64,000 nucleotides of DNA from Microbacterium fluvii (GTDB lineage Bacteria > Actinomycetota > Actinomycetes > Actinomycetales > Microbacteriaceae): assembly GCF_025515205.1 (NCBI RefSeq), contig NZ_JAOPFX010000001.1:186001-250000 (forward strand), in the 5' to 3' direction. The position numbers and the translations under genes were made by a program. Positions 16,338 to 24,298 of this stretch are shown here, one piece after another; the first letter of the stretch is position 1; each line of letters opens with the position of its first letter. The notes beneath the pieces were generated by a model. The model searched no databases. It was not told the DNA's origin and saw only the letters and a list, made by a program, of their open reading frames with translations.

Positions 16338-17131
16338 GCGTTCCGCTGCTTCGTCGCATCAACGTGCCAGCGCTGGCCGTGGCGCTCGCGATTCTGCTGG
16401 TGTGGCAGCTCTCGGTCGAGAGCGGCCTGATCGACTTCGAATACCTGCCGTCGCCCACCGAGGTGTGGCAGGGATTCCTCGAGATCCTCGCCCGCGGGCA
16501 GCTCGTGCCGGCGATATCGCACACACTCGGCGTCACCGCCGCCTCGGCCGCCGTCGCCATCGTCATCGGCGTCGTCCTCGGTGCGGCCGTCGGGCTCTTC
16601 CGGGGCTTCCGCACCTACACGATGGCCTCATTCAATGTCCTGCGCACACTGCCGATCGTTGCCCTCATGCCCGTCGCGTTGATGATCTGGGGTCCCACGG
16701 GGGAGGCCGAGTTCTATATCGCCACCTTCTCGTCGATCTGGCCGGTGCTGCTGAGTACGGCCTCCGGCGTGCGCAACGTCCACCCCCGGCTCACCGAGGT
16801 CGCACGCAGCCTCCGGTTCTCGCGCCCCGACTTCTACGGCAAGATCCTTCTGCCCGCCTCGCTGCCCTCGATCCTGGTGGGCGCCAGGCTGGCAGTGGTT
16901 CATGCCTTGGTGGTGGTGGTCGTCGCTGAGGTCATCGTCAACCCCGCCGGCCTCGGCGGGGCCCTTCTGCACGCGCAGAGCGCTCTGCAGCCGGGGCAGG
17001 TGTGGGCATGGGTCATCATCAGCGGCATCATCGGCTACCTGCTGAACGTCGCCCTGGTCGCGATGGTGCGCTACGGCGTGCCGGGCGGCAATCTCAGCAC
17101 CGGCGCACTGCGGAAGGCGGGCCGCTCATGA
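16334..17131 (+). CDS. ABC importer permease 1
   Basis: 265 residues, GTG start, about six membrane helices. It is of the BPD-transporter inner-membrane type, with the EAA-like coupling loop around EVARSLRFSRPDFYGKILLPASLPSILVGARL, which contacts the ATPase. It overlaps the ATPase gene upstream and the second permease downstream (ATGA), so all three are co-translated. Two non-identical permeases imply a heterodimeric channel rather than the homodimer usual for SsuC. Confidence 0.9.
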   Translation: MSVPLLRRINVPALAVALAILLVWQLSVESGLIDFEYLPSPTEVWQGFLEILARGQLVPAISHTLGVTAASAAVAIVIGVVLGAAVGLFRGFRTYTMASFNVLRTLPIVALMPVALMIWGPTGEAEFYIATFSSIWPVLLSTASGVRNVHPRLTEVARSLRFSRPDFYGKILLPASLPSILVGARLAVVHALVVVVVAEVIVNPAGLGGALLHAQSALQPGQVWAWVIISGIIGYLLNVALVAMVRYGVPGGNLSTGALRKAGRS

Positions 17132-17961
17132 CCGCATCCACCGAAACCATCATCGCCGTCGCCAAGCGCCGTCGTGCGCGTCGCGGGCGCGATGTCGTGC
17201 TTGCCCCGGTCAAGGCAGTCCGGGGTCTGCTTCTGCTGATCATCCCCCTCGTGGTCTGGCAGCTCGTGGGTGATCCGGAGTCGTTCTCGTTCCCCCCGCC
17301 ATCGTCGTGGTGGGACGCGCTGGTGGTGCTCTACGAGGACGGCTCGCTCATGCGCGCGCTCGCGGTGACCGCCACGACATTCACGATCGGACTCCTGCTG
17401 GCACTTCTTCTCGGAGTGCTCGCCGGAATAGTGATCGGCTCGGTGCCGATCGTCGACCGAGCGCTGAGTCCACTGATCGACTTCATCCGCTCCATGCCAC
17501 CTCCCGCGATTGTTCCCGCCATCGGGCTGATCGTCGGATCGGGGCTCGGGTCATCGATCGTCATCGTCGTCATCGCGGTGATGTGGCCGATCCTGCTGAA
17601 CACCGTGGTCGGAGTGCGGTCCATCCCGCAGGTGCGCCGCGACACAGCGCGCACGCTTGCATTGAGTCCGGACGCGCGATTGCTCAAGGTGACGATCCCC
17701 TCCCTCGCCCCATACGTCATGTCGGGCCTGCGCATTGCGGTATCGATGACCCTGATCGTCACGCTGTTCACCGACATCCTCGGCAGTGGTCAGGGGCTTG
17801 GGCGACTCCTGCAGGAGATGCAGCACTTCTTCCGCGCCGACGCGGTGTGGGGTCTGCTGGTCTTCATCGGCGCACTCGGATATCTCATCAATCTTGCATT
17901 CGATCTCATCCAGCGAATCGTGTTCCGTCGATGGCCGGAGACGCTCAGGCCAGATGCGTGA
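17128..17961 (+). CDS. ABC importer permease 2
   Basis: 277 residues with a basic N-terminus (AKRRRARRGR) and about six membrane helices. The coupling loop reads DTARTLALSPDARLLKVTIPSLAPYVMSGLRI. It pairs with the preceding permease. ATG 17128 overlaps the preceding stop by 4 bases. After its stop there is a 41-base AT-rich gap with an operator-like site before the HpaB-like gene, which suggests that the enzyme genes may have their own promoter. Confidence 0.9.
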   Translation: MTASTETIIAVAKRRRARRGRDVVLAPVKAVRGLLLLIIPLVVWQLVGDPESFSFPPPSSWWDALVVLYEDGSLMRALAVTATTFTIGLLLALLLGVLAGIVIGSVPIVDRALSPLIDFIRSMPPPAIVPAIGLIVGSGLGSSIVIVVIAVMWPILLNTVVGVRSIPQVRRDTARTLALSPDARLLKVTIPSLAPYVMSGLRIAVSMTLIVTLFTDILGSGQGLGRLLQEMQHFFRADAVWGLLVFIGALGYLINLAFDLIQRIVFRRWPETLRPDA

Positions 17962-17981
17962 CTTCTGCTATAGTTAAGAAT

Positions 17982-17994
17982 TAGAACAGTTAGG
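17982..17994. promoter_or_regulatory. Candidate MarR operator before the enzyme genes
   Basis: TAGAACAGTTAGG lies 9 bases before the ATG of the HpaB-like gene and shares the core AACAGTTA with 14387-14399. A possible -10 element TATAGT is at 17969-17974, so a bound repressor would block transcription start. Confidence 0.5.
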
Positions 17995-18002
17995 ATAAGC
18001 AC

Positions 18003-19430
18003 ATGTTGAATGGCGAGGGATACCGCGCATCGCTGGATGACGGGCGCAGCGTGTACATCCGCGGCGAGCGCATCGAGAACATGGCGCGCTACGCTCCTGT
18101 CGCCGCGACCATCGACAGGATCGCGCGGACCTACGACCGCGGCTACGATCCCGCGCCGGGCGCGACCAACCCGCTGCTAGCCGCCCCCCGGTCGGCCGAG
18201 GAGTTCCGCGAACGCCTCGCCCAACTGCACGGCGAAGATCTGATGCTGCACGTCACTTATCAGTCCCTCATGGCACTACTGACGGCGGCGGGCCGCATCG
18301 AGCAGGACTTCCCGGAGGGTGCCGCGCGCGTGCGGGCGTATGTCGAGGACTGCCGACGCCGCGACGTACGAATGGTGCAGTGCATCACCGACTCGAAGGG
18401 AGACCGGTCGAGGTCGGCTGGTGCTCAGACGGATCCCGATCAATACCTCCACGTCGTGGAGCGGCGTGACGACGGAGTCGTCATCCGCGGTGCGAAGCTG
18501 CATATCAGCGGCGCCGCGATCGCGCACGAGCTCATGGTGATGCCCACGAAGCGGATGAAGCCGGGTGAGGAGGAGTATGCCGTCGCCTGCGGCGTTGCGG
18601 TGAATACACCGGGCGTCAAGATCGTCTCGACGATGCCGGATCAGCCGGGCGACGCTGATCCGCGTGAGTTCCCACTGAGCTGGGATCGCGTCCTGCCCGA
18701 AGCTCTCATCGTCTTCGACGATGTCTTCGTTCCCAACGAGCGCATCTTCCTCGATGGCCATGTCGCAAGTTCCGCTGCGTTCGCTCACAGTCTGGGGCTG
18801 TGGGAGCGGCTCTCGGCCACCGGCGGCCAGGTGCGGCGTGCCGAGCAGGCCGTCGGTCTGGCACAGCTGATCGCCGAAGCGAACGGAACGGAGCGCATCC
18901 CCCATATCCGCGACAAGGTCAACGACCTCGTGCTGCACGCGACCCTGCTCAGGGCGACATTCGATGCTGCGCTGGTGAAGTCGCGCGAGGACTCGGACGG
19001 CATCCTGATTCCGGACGAGCTGAACACGAACGCGGCGAAGGTGCTCGCCGGCGAGGGTTGGGCGGCGGTCGTCGCACGGCTGGTCGACATCGCCGGAGGA
19101 TCGACGATGACCGCGCCGTCGCCGTTGGATTTCGACCACCCCGATGTCGCGGAGCATCTCGACAAGTACATGTCTGGCGTCGATGGCATATCCGGCATCT
19201 ATCGCGCGCGACTGTTCCACCTGATCAAGAACATGACCGCCGACGGTTTCGGCGGTTGGCTCAACGTCACCACGATTCACGCCGGCGGTGGCCTCTATGC
19301 GCAGCGACTCGTCATGCGCAAGCACTTCGACATGGATTCGGCCAAGGCGACGGCCCTGGCGCTGCTCGGCGGTGTGAACCCGGTCCAGGCGGAGCGCGCT
19401 GGCGCGCCGGCCGGAGGAATCGCCAGGTGA
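18003..19430 (+). CDS. HpaB-family flavin-dependent oxygenase-like or CoA-dehydratase-like protein
   Basis: 475 residues of the 4-hydroxyphenylacetate 3-monooxygenase / 4-hydroxybutyryl-CoA dehydratase superfamily, which has an acyl-CoA dehydrogenase fold. Recognisable parts are the early YIRGERI, the SKGDRSRSAG segment, GAKLHISGAAIAHELMVMP and FDDVFVPNERIF. Cysteines are at 117 and 127; the Cys-x-x-x-Cys and His-(6x)-Cys pattern that binds the [4Fe-4S] cluster in 4-hydroxybutyryl-CoA dehydratase is not seen, so a flavin-dependent hydroxylase or a redox-neutral variant is more likely. No HpaC-type flavin reductase is nearby. The substrate is probably the imported acid or its CoA ester, but this is inference. 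Its stop overlaps the next start. Confidence 0.8.
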   Translation: MLNGEGYRASLDDGRSVYIRGERIENMARYAPVAATIDRIARTYDRGYDPAPGATNPLLAAPRSAEEFRERLAQLHGEDLMLHVTYQSLMALLTAAGRIEQDFPEGAARVRAYVEDCRRRDVRMVQCITDSKGDRSRSAGAQTDPDQYLHVVERRDDGVVIRGAKLHISGAAIAHELMVMPTKRMKPGEEEYAVACGVAVNTPGVKIVSTMPDQPGDADPREFPLSWDRVLPEALIVFDDVFVPNERIFLDGHVASSAAFAHSLGLWERLSATGGQVRRAEQAVGLAQLIAEANGTERIPHIRDKVNDLVLHATLLRATFDAALVKSREDSDGILIPDELNTNAAKVLAGEGWAAVVARLVDIAGGSTMTAPSPLDFDHPDVAEHLDKYMSGVDGISGIYRARLFHLIKNMTADGFGGWLNVTTIHAGGGLYAQRLVMRKHFDMDSAKATALALLGGVNPVQAERAGAPAGGIAR

Positions 19431-20971
19431 GCGAGCGAGACAGCCGCGGAATCGAAGAGCGTCGCCGCCGCATCCGCGAAGACATGGGCGGCAGCGAACG
19501 CATCGACGCGCTGCGGGCGCGCGGTCGTCTCACCGCACGGGAGGCGATCGATGCTCTGCTCGACGAGGACTCTTTCCGTGAGTGGGGTACGTTCGTCGTC
19601 TCTCGCATCCGCGGCGACTGGGATCGCACGCCCGCGGACGGCAAGATCGTCGGCTTCGGCACGGTGAGCGGCCGCCCCGTGGCGATCGCCGCGGATGATG
19701 TCACGGTCAAACGCGGCGCCTCCGGATCTATGGGCGGGCGCAAGAAGGCGCGCATCATGCAGCAGGCACTGCGTGCACGCATACCCCTCGTGCTCTTCGG
19801 AGAGAGCGCGGGCGCCCGCATTCCCGACACACTCGGTGCGGAGGATGCGGCGGAGTTCGCGATCGACACGGCACCGTCGATGCGGGGTCGCGCCATACCG
19901 ATGATCTCGGTGATCGCGGGAGATTCGTTCGGGGGGTCGTCGTTCGCGGCCGCGCAGTCCGACCTCGTCGTCCAGGTCGAAGGGTCATGCATTGCCGTGA
20001 CTTCGCCCCGTCTGATCGAGGTCGCGACCGGCGAGAAGATCACCGGAGAGGCGCTGGGCGGCAGCGAGGTCCACGCACGGCGCACGGGACAGGTCGATGT
20101 CGTCGTGGCAGATGAGTCGACCGGACTGTCGGCCGTTGGAGAGTTCCTCTCCTATCTTCCGCAGCACAGTGCGGAACTCCCCCCGCGTGTCGCCTCGAGC
20201 CCGCCGCTGGTGGATCGAGAGCTCGTGTCGATCGTCCCGGCCCGTGCGCAGCGTGCCTACGACATGCGCGTGCTGCTGCAGCGAGTGGTCGACGAGGGTC
20301 GCATCTTCGAGCTGAAGCGAGACTTCGGCTCCTCGGTGATCACGGCACTCGCGCGGCTGGGCGGACACTCCGTGGGTGTCATCGCCAGCCAGCCGATGCA
20401 GCAGGCGGGGGCTCTCGACCACGATGCCTGCGACAAGATCACGCGCTTCATCTGCATGTGCGAGGCCTTCAACGTCCCGCTCGTGTTCCTCCAGGACGTG
20501 CCCGGATTCATGGTGGGATCCGCCGTGGAGCACGAACGGCTCCTTTCGAAGGTCATCAAGCTGCAGCAGGCGCTGGCCCTCTCGACGATGCCCAAGTTCA
20601 CCGTCGTCGTGCGAAAGGGGTTCGGGCTGGCCTACCTCGCCCTCGGTGGCGCCCCCGAGATCGTTGACGGGCTCTACGCGTGGTCGAGTGCCCAGATCGG
20701 TTTCATGGAGCGCAAGGCCGGCGCCCAGGTACTCCACGGCAGCGACCTCTCGGGCTTGAGCGGCGCCGAGCGCGCCGGGCTTCTGGATGCAGCCTCTGCC
20801 GGGGTCGAGGCGGAGTTCGACGCATGGGGGCCTGCGCGTCGCATGCGCATCGACGAGGTGATCGACCCGAGCGAGACGCGCGAGGTTCTGATCTCCGACC
20901 TCGATCGTCATGCCGATCGAGAGGTTCTGGACGATCGGGAACGGCCGCTCACCCACTGGCCGATGTGGTGA
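19427..20971 (+). CDS. Acyl-CoA carboxyltransferase beta subunit, paralogue 1
   Basis: 514 residues, GTG start overlapping the previous stop by 4 bases. It has both crotonase-like halves of the PccB/AccD family. The first half contains GRLTAREAIDALLDEDSF, FGESAGARIPD and an SFGGSSF segment; the second contains FLQDVPGFMVGSAVEHERLL and the KFTVVVRKGFGLAYLALGG stretch. It transfers carboxyl between biotin and an acyl-CoA, or works in reverse as a decarboxylase. The acyl specificity cannot be predicted. It differs strongly from the second carboxyltransferase three genes' span downstream; both share the INDVIDP-like ending motif (IDEVIDPSETRE). Confidence 0.9.
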   Translation: MSERDSRGIEERRRRIREDMGGSERIDALRARGRLTAREAIDALLDEDSFREWGTFVVSRIRGDWDRTPADGKIVGFGTVSGRPVAIAADDVTVKRGASGSMGGRKKARIMQQALRARIPLVLFGESAGARIPDTLGAEDAAEFAIDTAPSMRGRAIPMISVIAGDSFGGSSFAAAQSDLVVQVEGSCIAVTSPRLIEVATGEKITGEALGGSEVHARRTGQVDVVVADESTGLSAVGEFLSYLPQHSAELPPRVASSPPLVDRELVSIVPARAQRAYDMRVLLQRVVDEGRIFELKRDFGSSVITALARLGGHSVGVIASQPMQQAGALDHDACDKITRFICMCEAFNVPLVFLQDVPGFMVGSAVEHERLLSKVIKLQQALALSTMPKFTVVVRKGFGLAYLALGGAPEIVDGLYAWSSAQIGFMERKAGAQVLHGSDLSGLSGAERAGLLDAASAGVEAEFDAWGPARRMRIDEVIDPSETREVLISDLDRHADREVLDDRERPLTHWPMW

Positions 20972-20992
20972 CCGAAAAACTCTGACGGACGA

Positions 20993-22525
20993 ATGGAGAC
21001 GGAGACAGTGACGATGGAGTCCTACCGCGAAGTGCTCGCACACGGGTCACGACGCTATGGAACGCGGGTGGCCCTGAGAGATGCGACATCGTCGTACACC
21101 TACCCCGAACTGGAGCACGCCGCCGAAGCGCTCGCGAGGGGCCTGCGGGGTCTCGGAATGGCGCAGGGGGCGAGGTGTGCGTGGCTCAGTCCGAACACGG
21201 CCAAATACCTGCCGACGTTCTTTGCGACGGCGCGGGCAGGCCTCATGATCAGTCCGCTCAACTTCTGGCTGGCGGAGTCCGAGCTGCGCAGTCAGATGGA
21301 GACGCTTGCGGCAGACTGCGTCTTGACCACCGCGGATCGCATCTCCTCCTTCGAGCCGACCCTCGACGACCTGAACGTCACGCACCGCATCGTGCTCGAC
21401 AGCGAAGAGCCCATCGCGGAGTGGGTGCCCTGGCGGGAGTTGTTCTCTCGCGAGGGCGACCTGCCCGACATCGATCCCGATCTCCCCCACGAGATCATCT
21501 TCACGAGTGGCACGACGGGTCAATCCAAGGGCGTGGTGCACTCGCAGCGCCAGCGCGTCACGGAGTCCAAGGTCGTCATCGATCTCATCCCGCATCCCGA
21601 GCAAGCCCACGTGCTGCGGGGATCGCCCCAGTTCCACATCGGCGGGATCATCGGCCCGTTGCAGACCCTGCTTCAGGGCGGCATGACCACCATCTACAAG
21701 TTCAACCCTCGCCAACACGCCGAGTTCGTCGGCGGAGGCGTCGACTATGTCTCGGGAGTCCCCGCCCAATACGCGATAGTGGCGGAGTCGGGCGCGCTCG
21801 ACGGTGTGGACGTGTCGCATGTGAAGGCGTGCTCGGTAGGTGGCAACGGCGCCTCGGTGAGCAGCTTCCAGAGGATTCTCGACCAGTACCCGAACGCCGA
21901 ACTCGTGCACTTCTACGGATCCACCGAGTCCGGACTGGTCACGGCGATCCACGGCGACGATTTCCTCGCTCATCTGCGATCGGTCGGTCGAGTCGCGCCG
22001 GGCGTCGACCTGCGAATCGTCGGCGACGACGGGCGAGAGGTGTCCGACGGCGCAGTCGGAGAAGTCGTCGTGCGGTCCCCTTACGTCATGCGCGAATACT
22101 TCGGTCGGCCTGAGCTGACCGCTCAAGCTCTGGACGACGATGGCTACCTGCGCATGGGGGATCTCGGTCGCCTCGAAGACGGATATCTCTACATCGTCGG
22201 CCGCAAGAAGGACATGATCATCTCCGGAGGGGAGAACGTCTACCCGAAGGAGGTGGAAGACGTCATCGAAGGCCACCCTGACATGCTCGAGGCGGCGGTG
22301 ATCGGTGTGCCGGACGACGTCTTCGAAGAGCGTGCGATCGCGTACGTGATCGCCGATCCGCGTTTCAACGACAGCCACGAGACGCGTGAGCAGCTGCGGG
22401 GCCACGTGCGGTCGGTCTTGGCCGGCTACAAGGTTCCCGCCGAGTTCCGCTTCGTCGACGACCTCCCGCGCAACGCGCTGGGCAAGGTCGATAAGGTCGC
22501 CCTGCGTCGCGAGTACCAGCCATGA
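20993..22525 (+). CDS. AMP-forming acyl-CoA ligase
   Basis: 510 residues of the class I adenylate-forming superfamily. It contains the P-loop-like FTSGTTGQSKGVV, the motif FYGSTESG, the hinge region YIVGRKKDMIISGGENVYPKEVED and the C-terminal catalytic Lys in LPRNALGKVDK. It activates a carboxylic acid with ATP and CoA, the obvious first step after import. ATG 20993 opens the longest frame; GTG 21008 or ATG 21014, each with GGAG upstream, could be the true start and would drop 5 or 7 residues. The stop overlaps the next gene by 4 bases. Confidence 0.92.
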   Translation: METETVTMESYREVLAHGSRRYGTRVALRDATSSYTYPELEHAAEALARGLRGLGMAQGARCAWLSPNTAKYLPTFFATARAGLMISPLNFWLAESELRSQMETLAADCVLTTADRISSFEPTLDDLNVTHRIVLDSEEPIAEWVPWRELFSREGDLPDIDPDLPHEIIFTSGTTGQSKGVVHSQRQRVTESKVVIDLIPHPEQAHVLRGSPQFHIGGIIGPLQTLLQGGMTTIYKFNPRQHAEFVGGGVDYVSGVPAQYAIVAESGALDGVDVSHVKACSVGGNGASVSSFQRILDQYPNAELVHFYGSTESGLVTAIHGDDFLAHLRSVGRVAPGVDLRIVGDDGREVSDGAVGEVVVRSPYVMREYFGRPELTAQALDDDGYLRMGDLGRLEDGYLYIVGRKKDMIISGGENVYPKEVEDVIEGHPDMLEAAVIGVPDDVFEERAIAYVIADPRFNDSHETREQLRGHVRSVLAGYKVPAEFRFVDDLPRNALGKVDKVALRREYQP

Positions 22526-24060
22526 GCGCATCACCCGGCTGGCGCCCCGAGGTCGACGAGCTCCACCGGCGTCGCAGACGCGCGCTGGGCATGGGCGGTC
22601 CCGACGCCCTTGCGCGACAGCACGGAAAGGGCAAGCTGGATGCCCGAGAGCGGATCGCTCGCATGGTCGACTCCGGCACGTTCCGCGAGGTGGGGGTGCT
22701 CACCGGCACGGACGGCGATGACGGCTTCCTCCCCTCGAACATCGTGGTGGGTACGGGGCGCGTGGGCGGGCGTCGCGTGGTGGTGGAAAGTGACGATTTC
22801 ACGGTTCGTGCGGGCACTCCCGAGCAGGCGGCGGGCGAGAAGCGCACGTATATCGAGACGTACGCGAAGACGATGCGGTTGCCGATCGTGAGGTTCGTCG
22901 ATCAGGCCGGGGCGAGCCTTCGCATGATCCAGGAGACCGGCTACACCAAGATCCCGTCGAACCCGCTCTGGGATTGGCTCGACATCCTCTCGGAGATCCC
23001 TGTCGTTGCGATCGCCAGCGGTCCGGCACCGGGCATGGGGGTATGGCGTGTCGCAGCGAGCCACTTCAGCGTGCAGGTTCGGGGAATCGGCCAGGTGTTC
23101 GCGGCGGGGCCGCCCATCGTCGCAGCCGGGATGGGCCAGACCGTCACTGCGGAGGAGCTCGGCGGTGCTCAGGTCCATGCCGAGTACAGCGGTGTCGTCG
23201 ACAATGTCGCCGACACCGAAGACGAAGCGATGGAACAGGCGCGGCGCTTCTTGTCGTACCTCCCACAGAACGCCTATCGTCTGCCGGAGCGGATCGACTG
23301 CCATGATCCCGTCGATCGGGCCGACGAGAGCCTGGTGGATGCCATCCCTCGCAACCCGCGTCGTGTCTACGACGCTCGCGCCGTCATCGCCTCGATCTTC
23401 GACGAGTCGAGCGTGTTCGAGATCGGTCCCGGCTGGGGCCGGTCGCTGGTCACGGGCTTTGCGAGGCTCGACGGGTATGCGGTGGGCTTCTTCGCAAACG
23501 ACGGGCGGTTCTTCGGGGGAGGCATGGACGACCTCGCCGCCGAGAAGTTCGCGCGACACGTGGACCTGTGCGACACGTTCCACCTGCCGATCGTGAATCT
23601 CGTCGACCAGCCGGGCACAGTGATCGGTGTGGAGCATGAGCGTCGAGGCACAGCTCGCAAAGGGCTTCGTGCGCTCGCGGCCGTCGAGCAGTCGTCGGTG
23701 CCGTGGTGCAGTGTCGTGCTGCGCCGGCTCTTCGGACTCGGAGGCGCCACATACGGACCCTGGCGCCGCCTGAACACACGCATCGCATGGCCGTCCGCCC
23801 GCTGGGGATCGATGCCGATCGAGGGCGGAGTCGATGCTTTGTTCCGCCGCGAGATCGAGGCCGCCGACGACCCGGCCGCACGCCGAGGCGAACTCGAGGC
23901 GCACTTCGCCGCCATGGGCTCTCCTCAAAAGACCGCCGAGAAGTTCGGCATCAACGATGTGATCGACCCGCGCGAGACGCGCGGCTTCTTGTGCGACTGG
24001 GTACTCGACGCGTACGGCGTGCTCGAAGCCGGCGTGCGTCGGCGCGGGATGCGCCCATGA
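22522..24060 (+). CDS. Acyl-CoA carboxyltransferase beta subunit, paralogue 2
   Basis: 512 residues, PccB/AccD fold. The N-terminal half has the HGKGKLDARERIARMVDSGTF start typical of the family but an unusual QAGASLRMIQETGY segment where SGGARIQEG is common. The C-terminal half has GGGMDDLAAEKFARHVDLCDTFHLP, LVDQPGTVIGVEHE in place of DVPGF, and IEGGVDALFRREIE. It is therefore a divergent paralogue that either has another acyl specificity or forms a mixed complex with paralogue 1, as AccD4 and AccD5 do in mycobacteria. It is translationally coupled on both sides (ATGA overlaps). Confidence 0.88.
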   Translation: MSASPGWRPEVDELHRRRRRALGMGGPDALARQHGKGKLDARERIARMVDSGTFREVGVLTGTDGDDGFLPSNIVVGTGRVGGRRVVVESDDFTVRAGTPEQAAGEKRTYIETYAKTMRLPIVRFVDQAGASLRMIQETGYTKIPSNPLWDWLDILSEIPVVAIASGPAPGMGVWRVAASHFSVQVRGIGQVFAAGPPIVAAGMGQTVTAEELGGAQVHAEYSGVVDNVADTEDEAMEQARRFLSYLPQNAYRLPERIDCHDPVDRADESLVDAIPRNPRRVYDARAVIASIFDESSVFEIGPGWGRSLVTGFARLDGYAVGFFANDGRFFGGGMDDLAAEKFARHVDLCDTFHLPIVNLVDQPGTVIGVEHERRGTARKGLRALAAVEQSSVPWCSVVLRRLFGLGGATYGPWRRLNTRIAWPSARWGSMPIEGGVDALFRREIEAADDPAARRGELEAHFAAMGSPQKTAEKFGINDVIDPRETRGFLCDWVLDAYGVLEAGVRRRGMRP

Positions 24061-24077
24061 GAGAGCGGAGCCTGAAA

Positions 24078-24293
24078 ATGGAACTGAGATCAGACATGAC
24101 GGCCGTCGTCCTGTCCGTCGAGCACGGGGTGGGCGACCGCGTGAGCGCAGGCGACGAGGTGATCGTGCTCGAGTCGATGAAGATGGAGATCCCGATCGTC
24201 GCGGAGGCTGACGGTGTTGTCGCGCAGGTGCTCGTCTCGGCTGGCACGACGGTGAACGCACGGGATCTGCTCGCCGTGATCGACAGGGACTGA
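24078..24293 (+). CDS. Small biotin carboxyl carrier protein
   Basis: 71 residues: a free-standing biotinyl domain with the biotin acceptor Lys35 in ESMKMEI. The length equals that of other actinobacterial one-domain carriers. ATG 24078 has GGAG seven bases upstream; an alternative ATG at 24057, overlapping the previous stop, would add seven residues. It carries carboxybiotin between the biotin carboxylase encoded next and the carboxyltransferases upstream. Confidence 0.92.
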   Translation: MELRSDMTAVVLSVEHGVGDRVSAGDEVIVLESMKMEIPIVAEADGVVAQVLVSAGTTVNARDLLAVIDRD

Positions 24294-24298
24294 CGATC

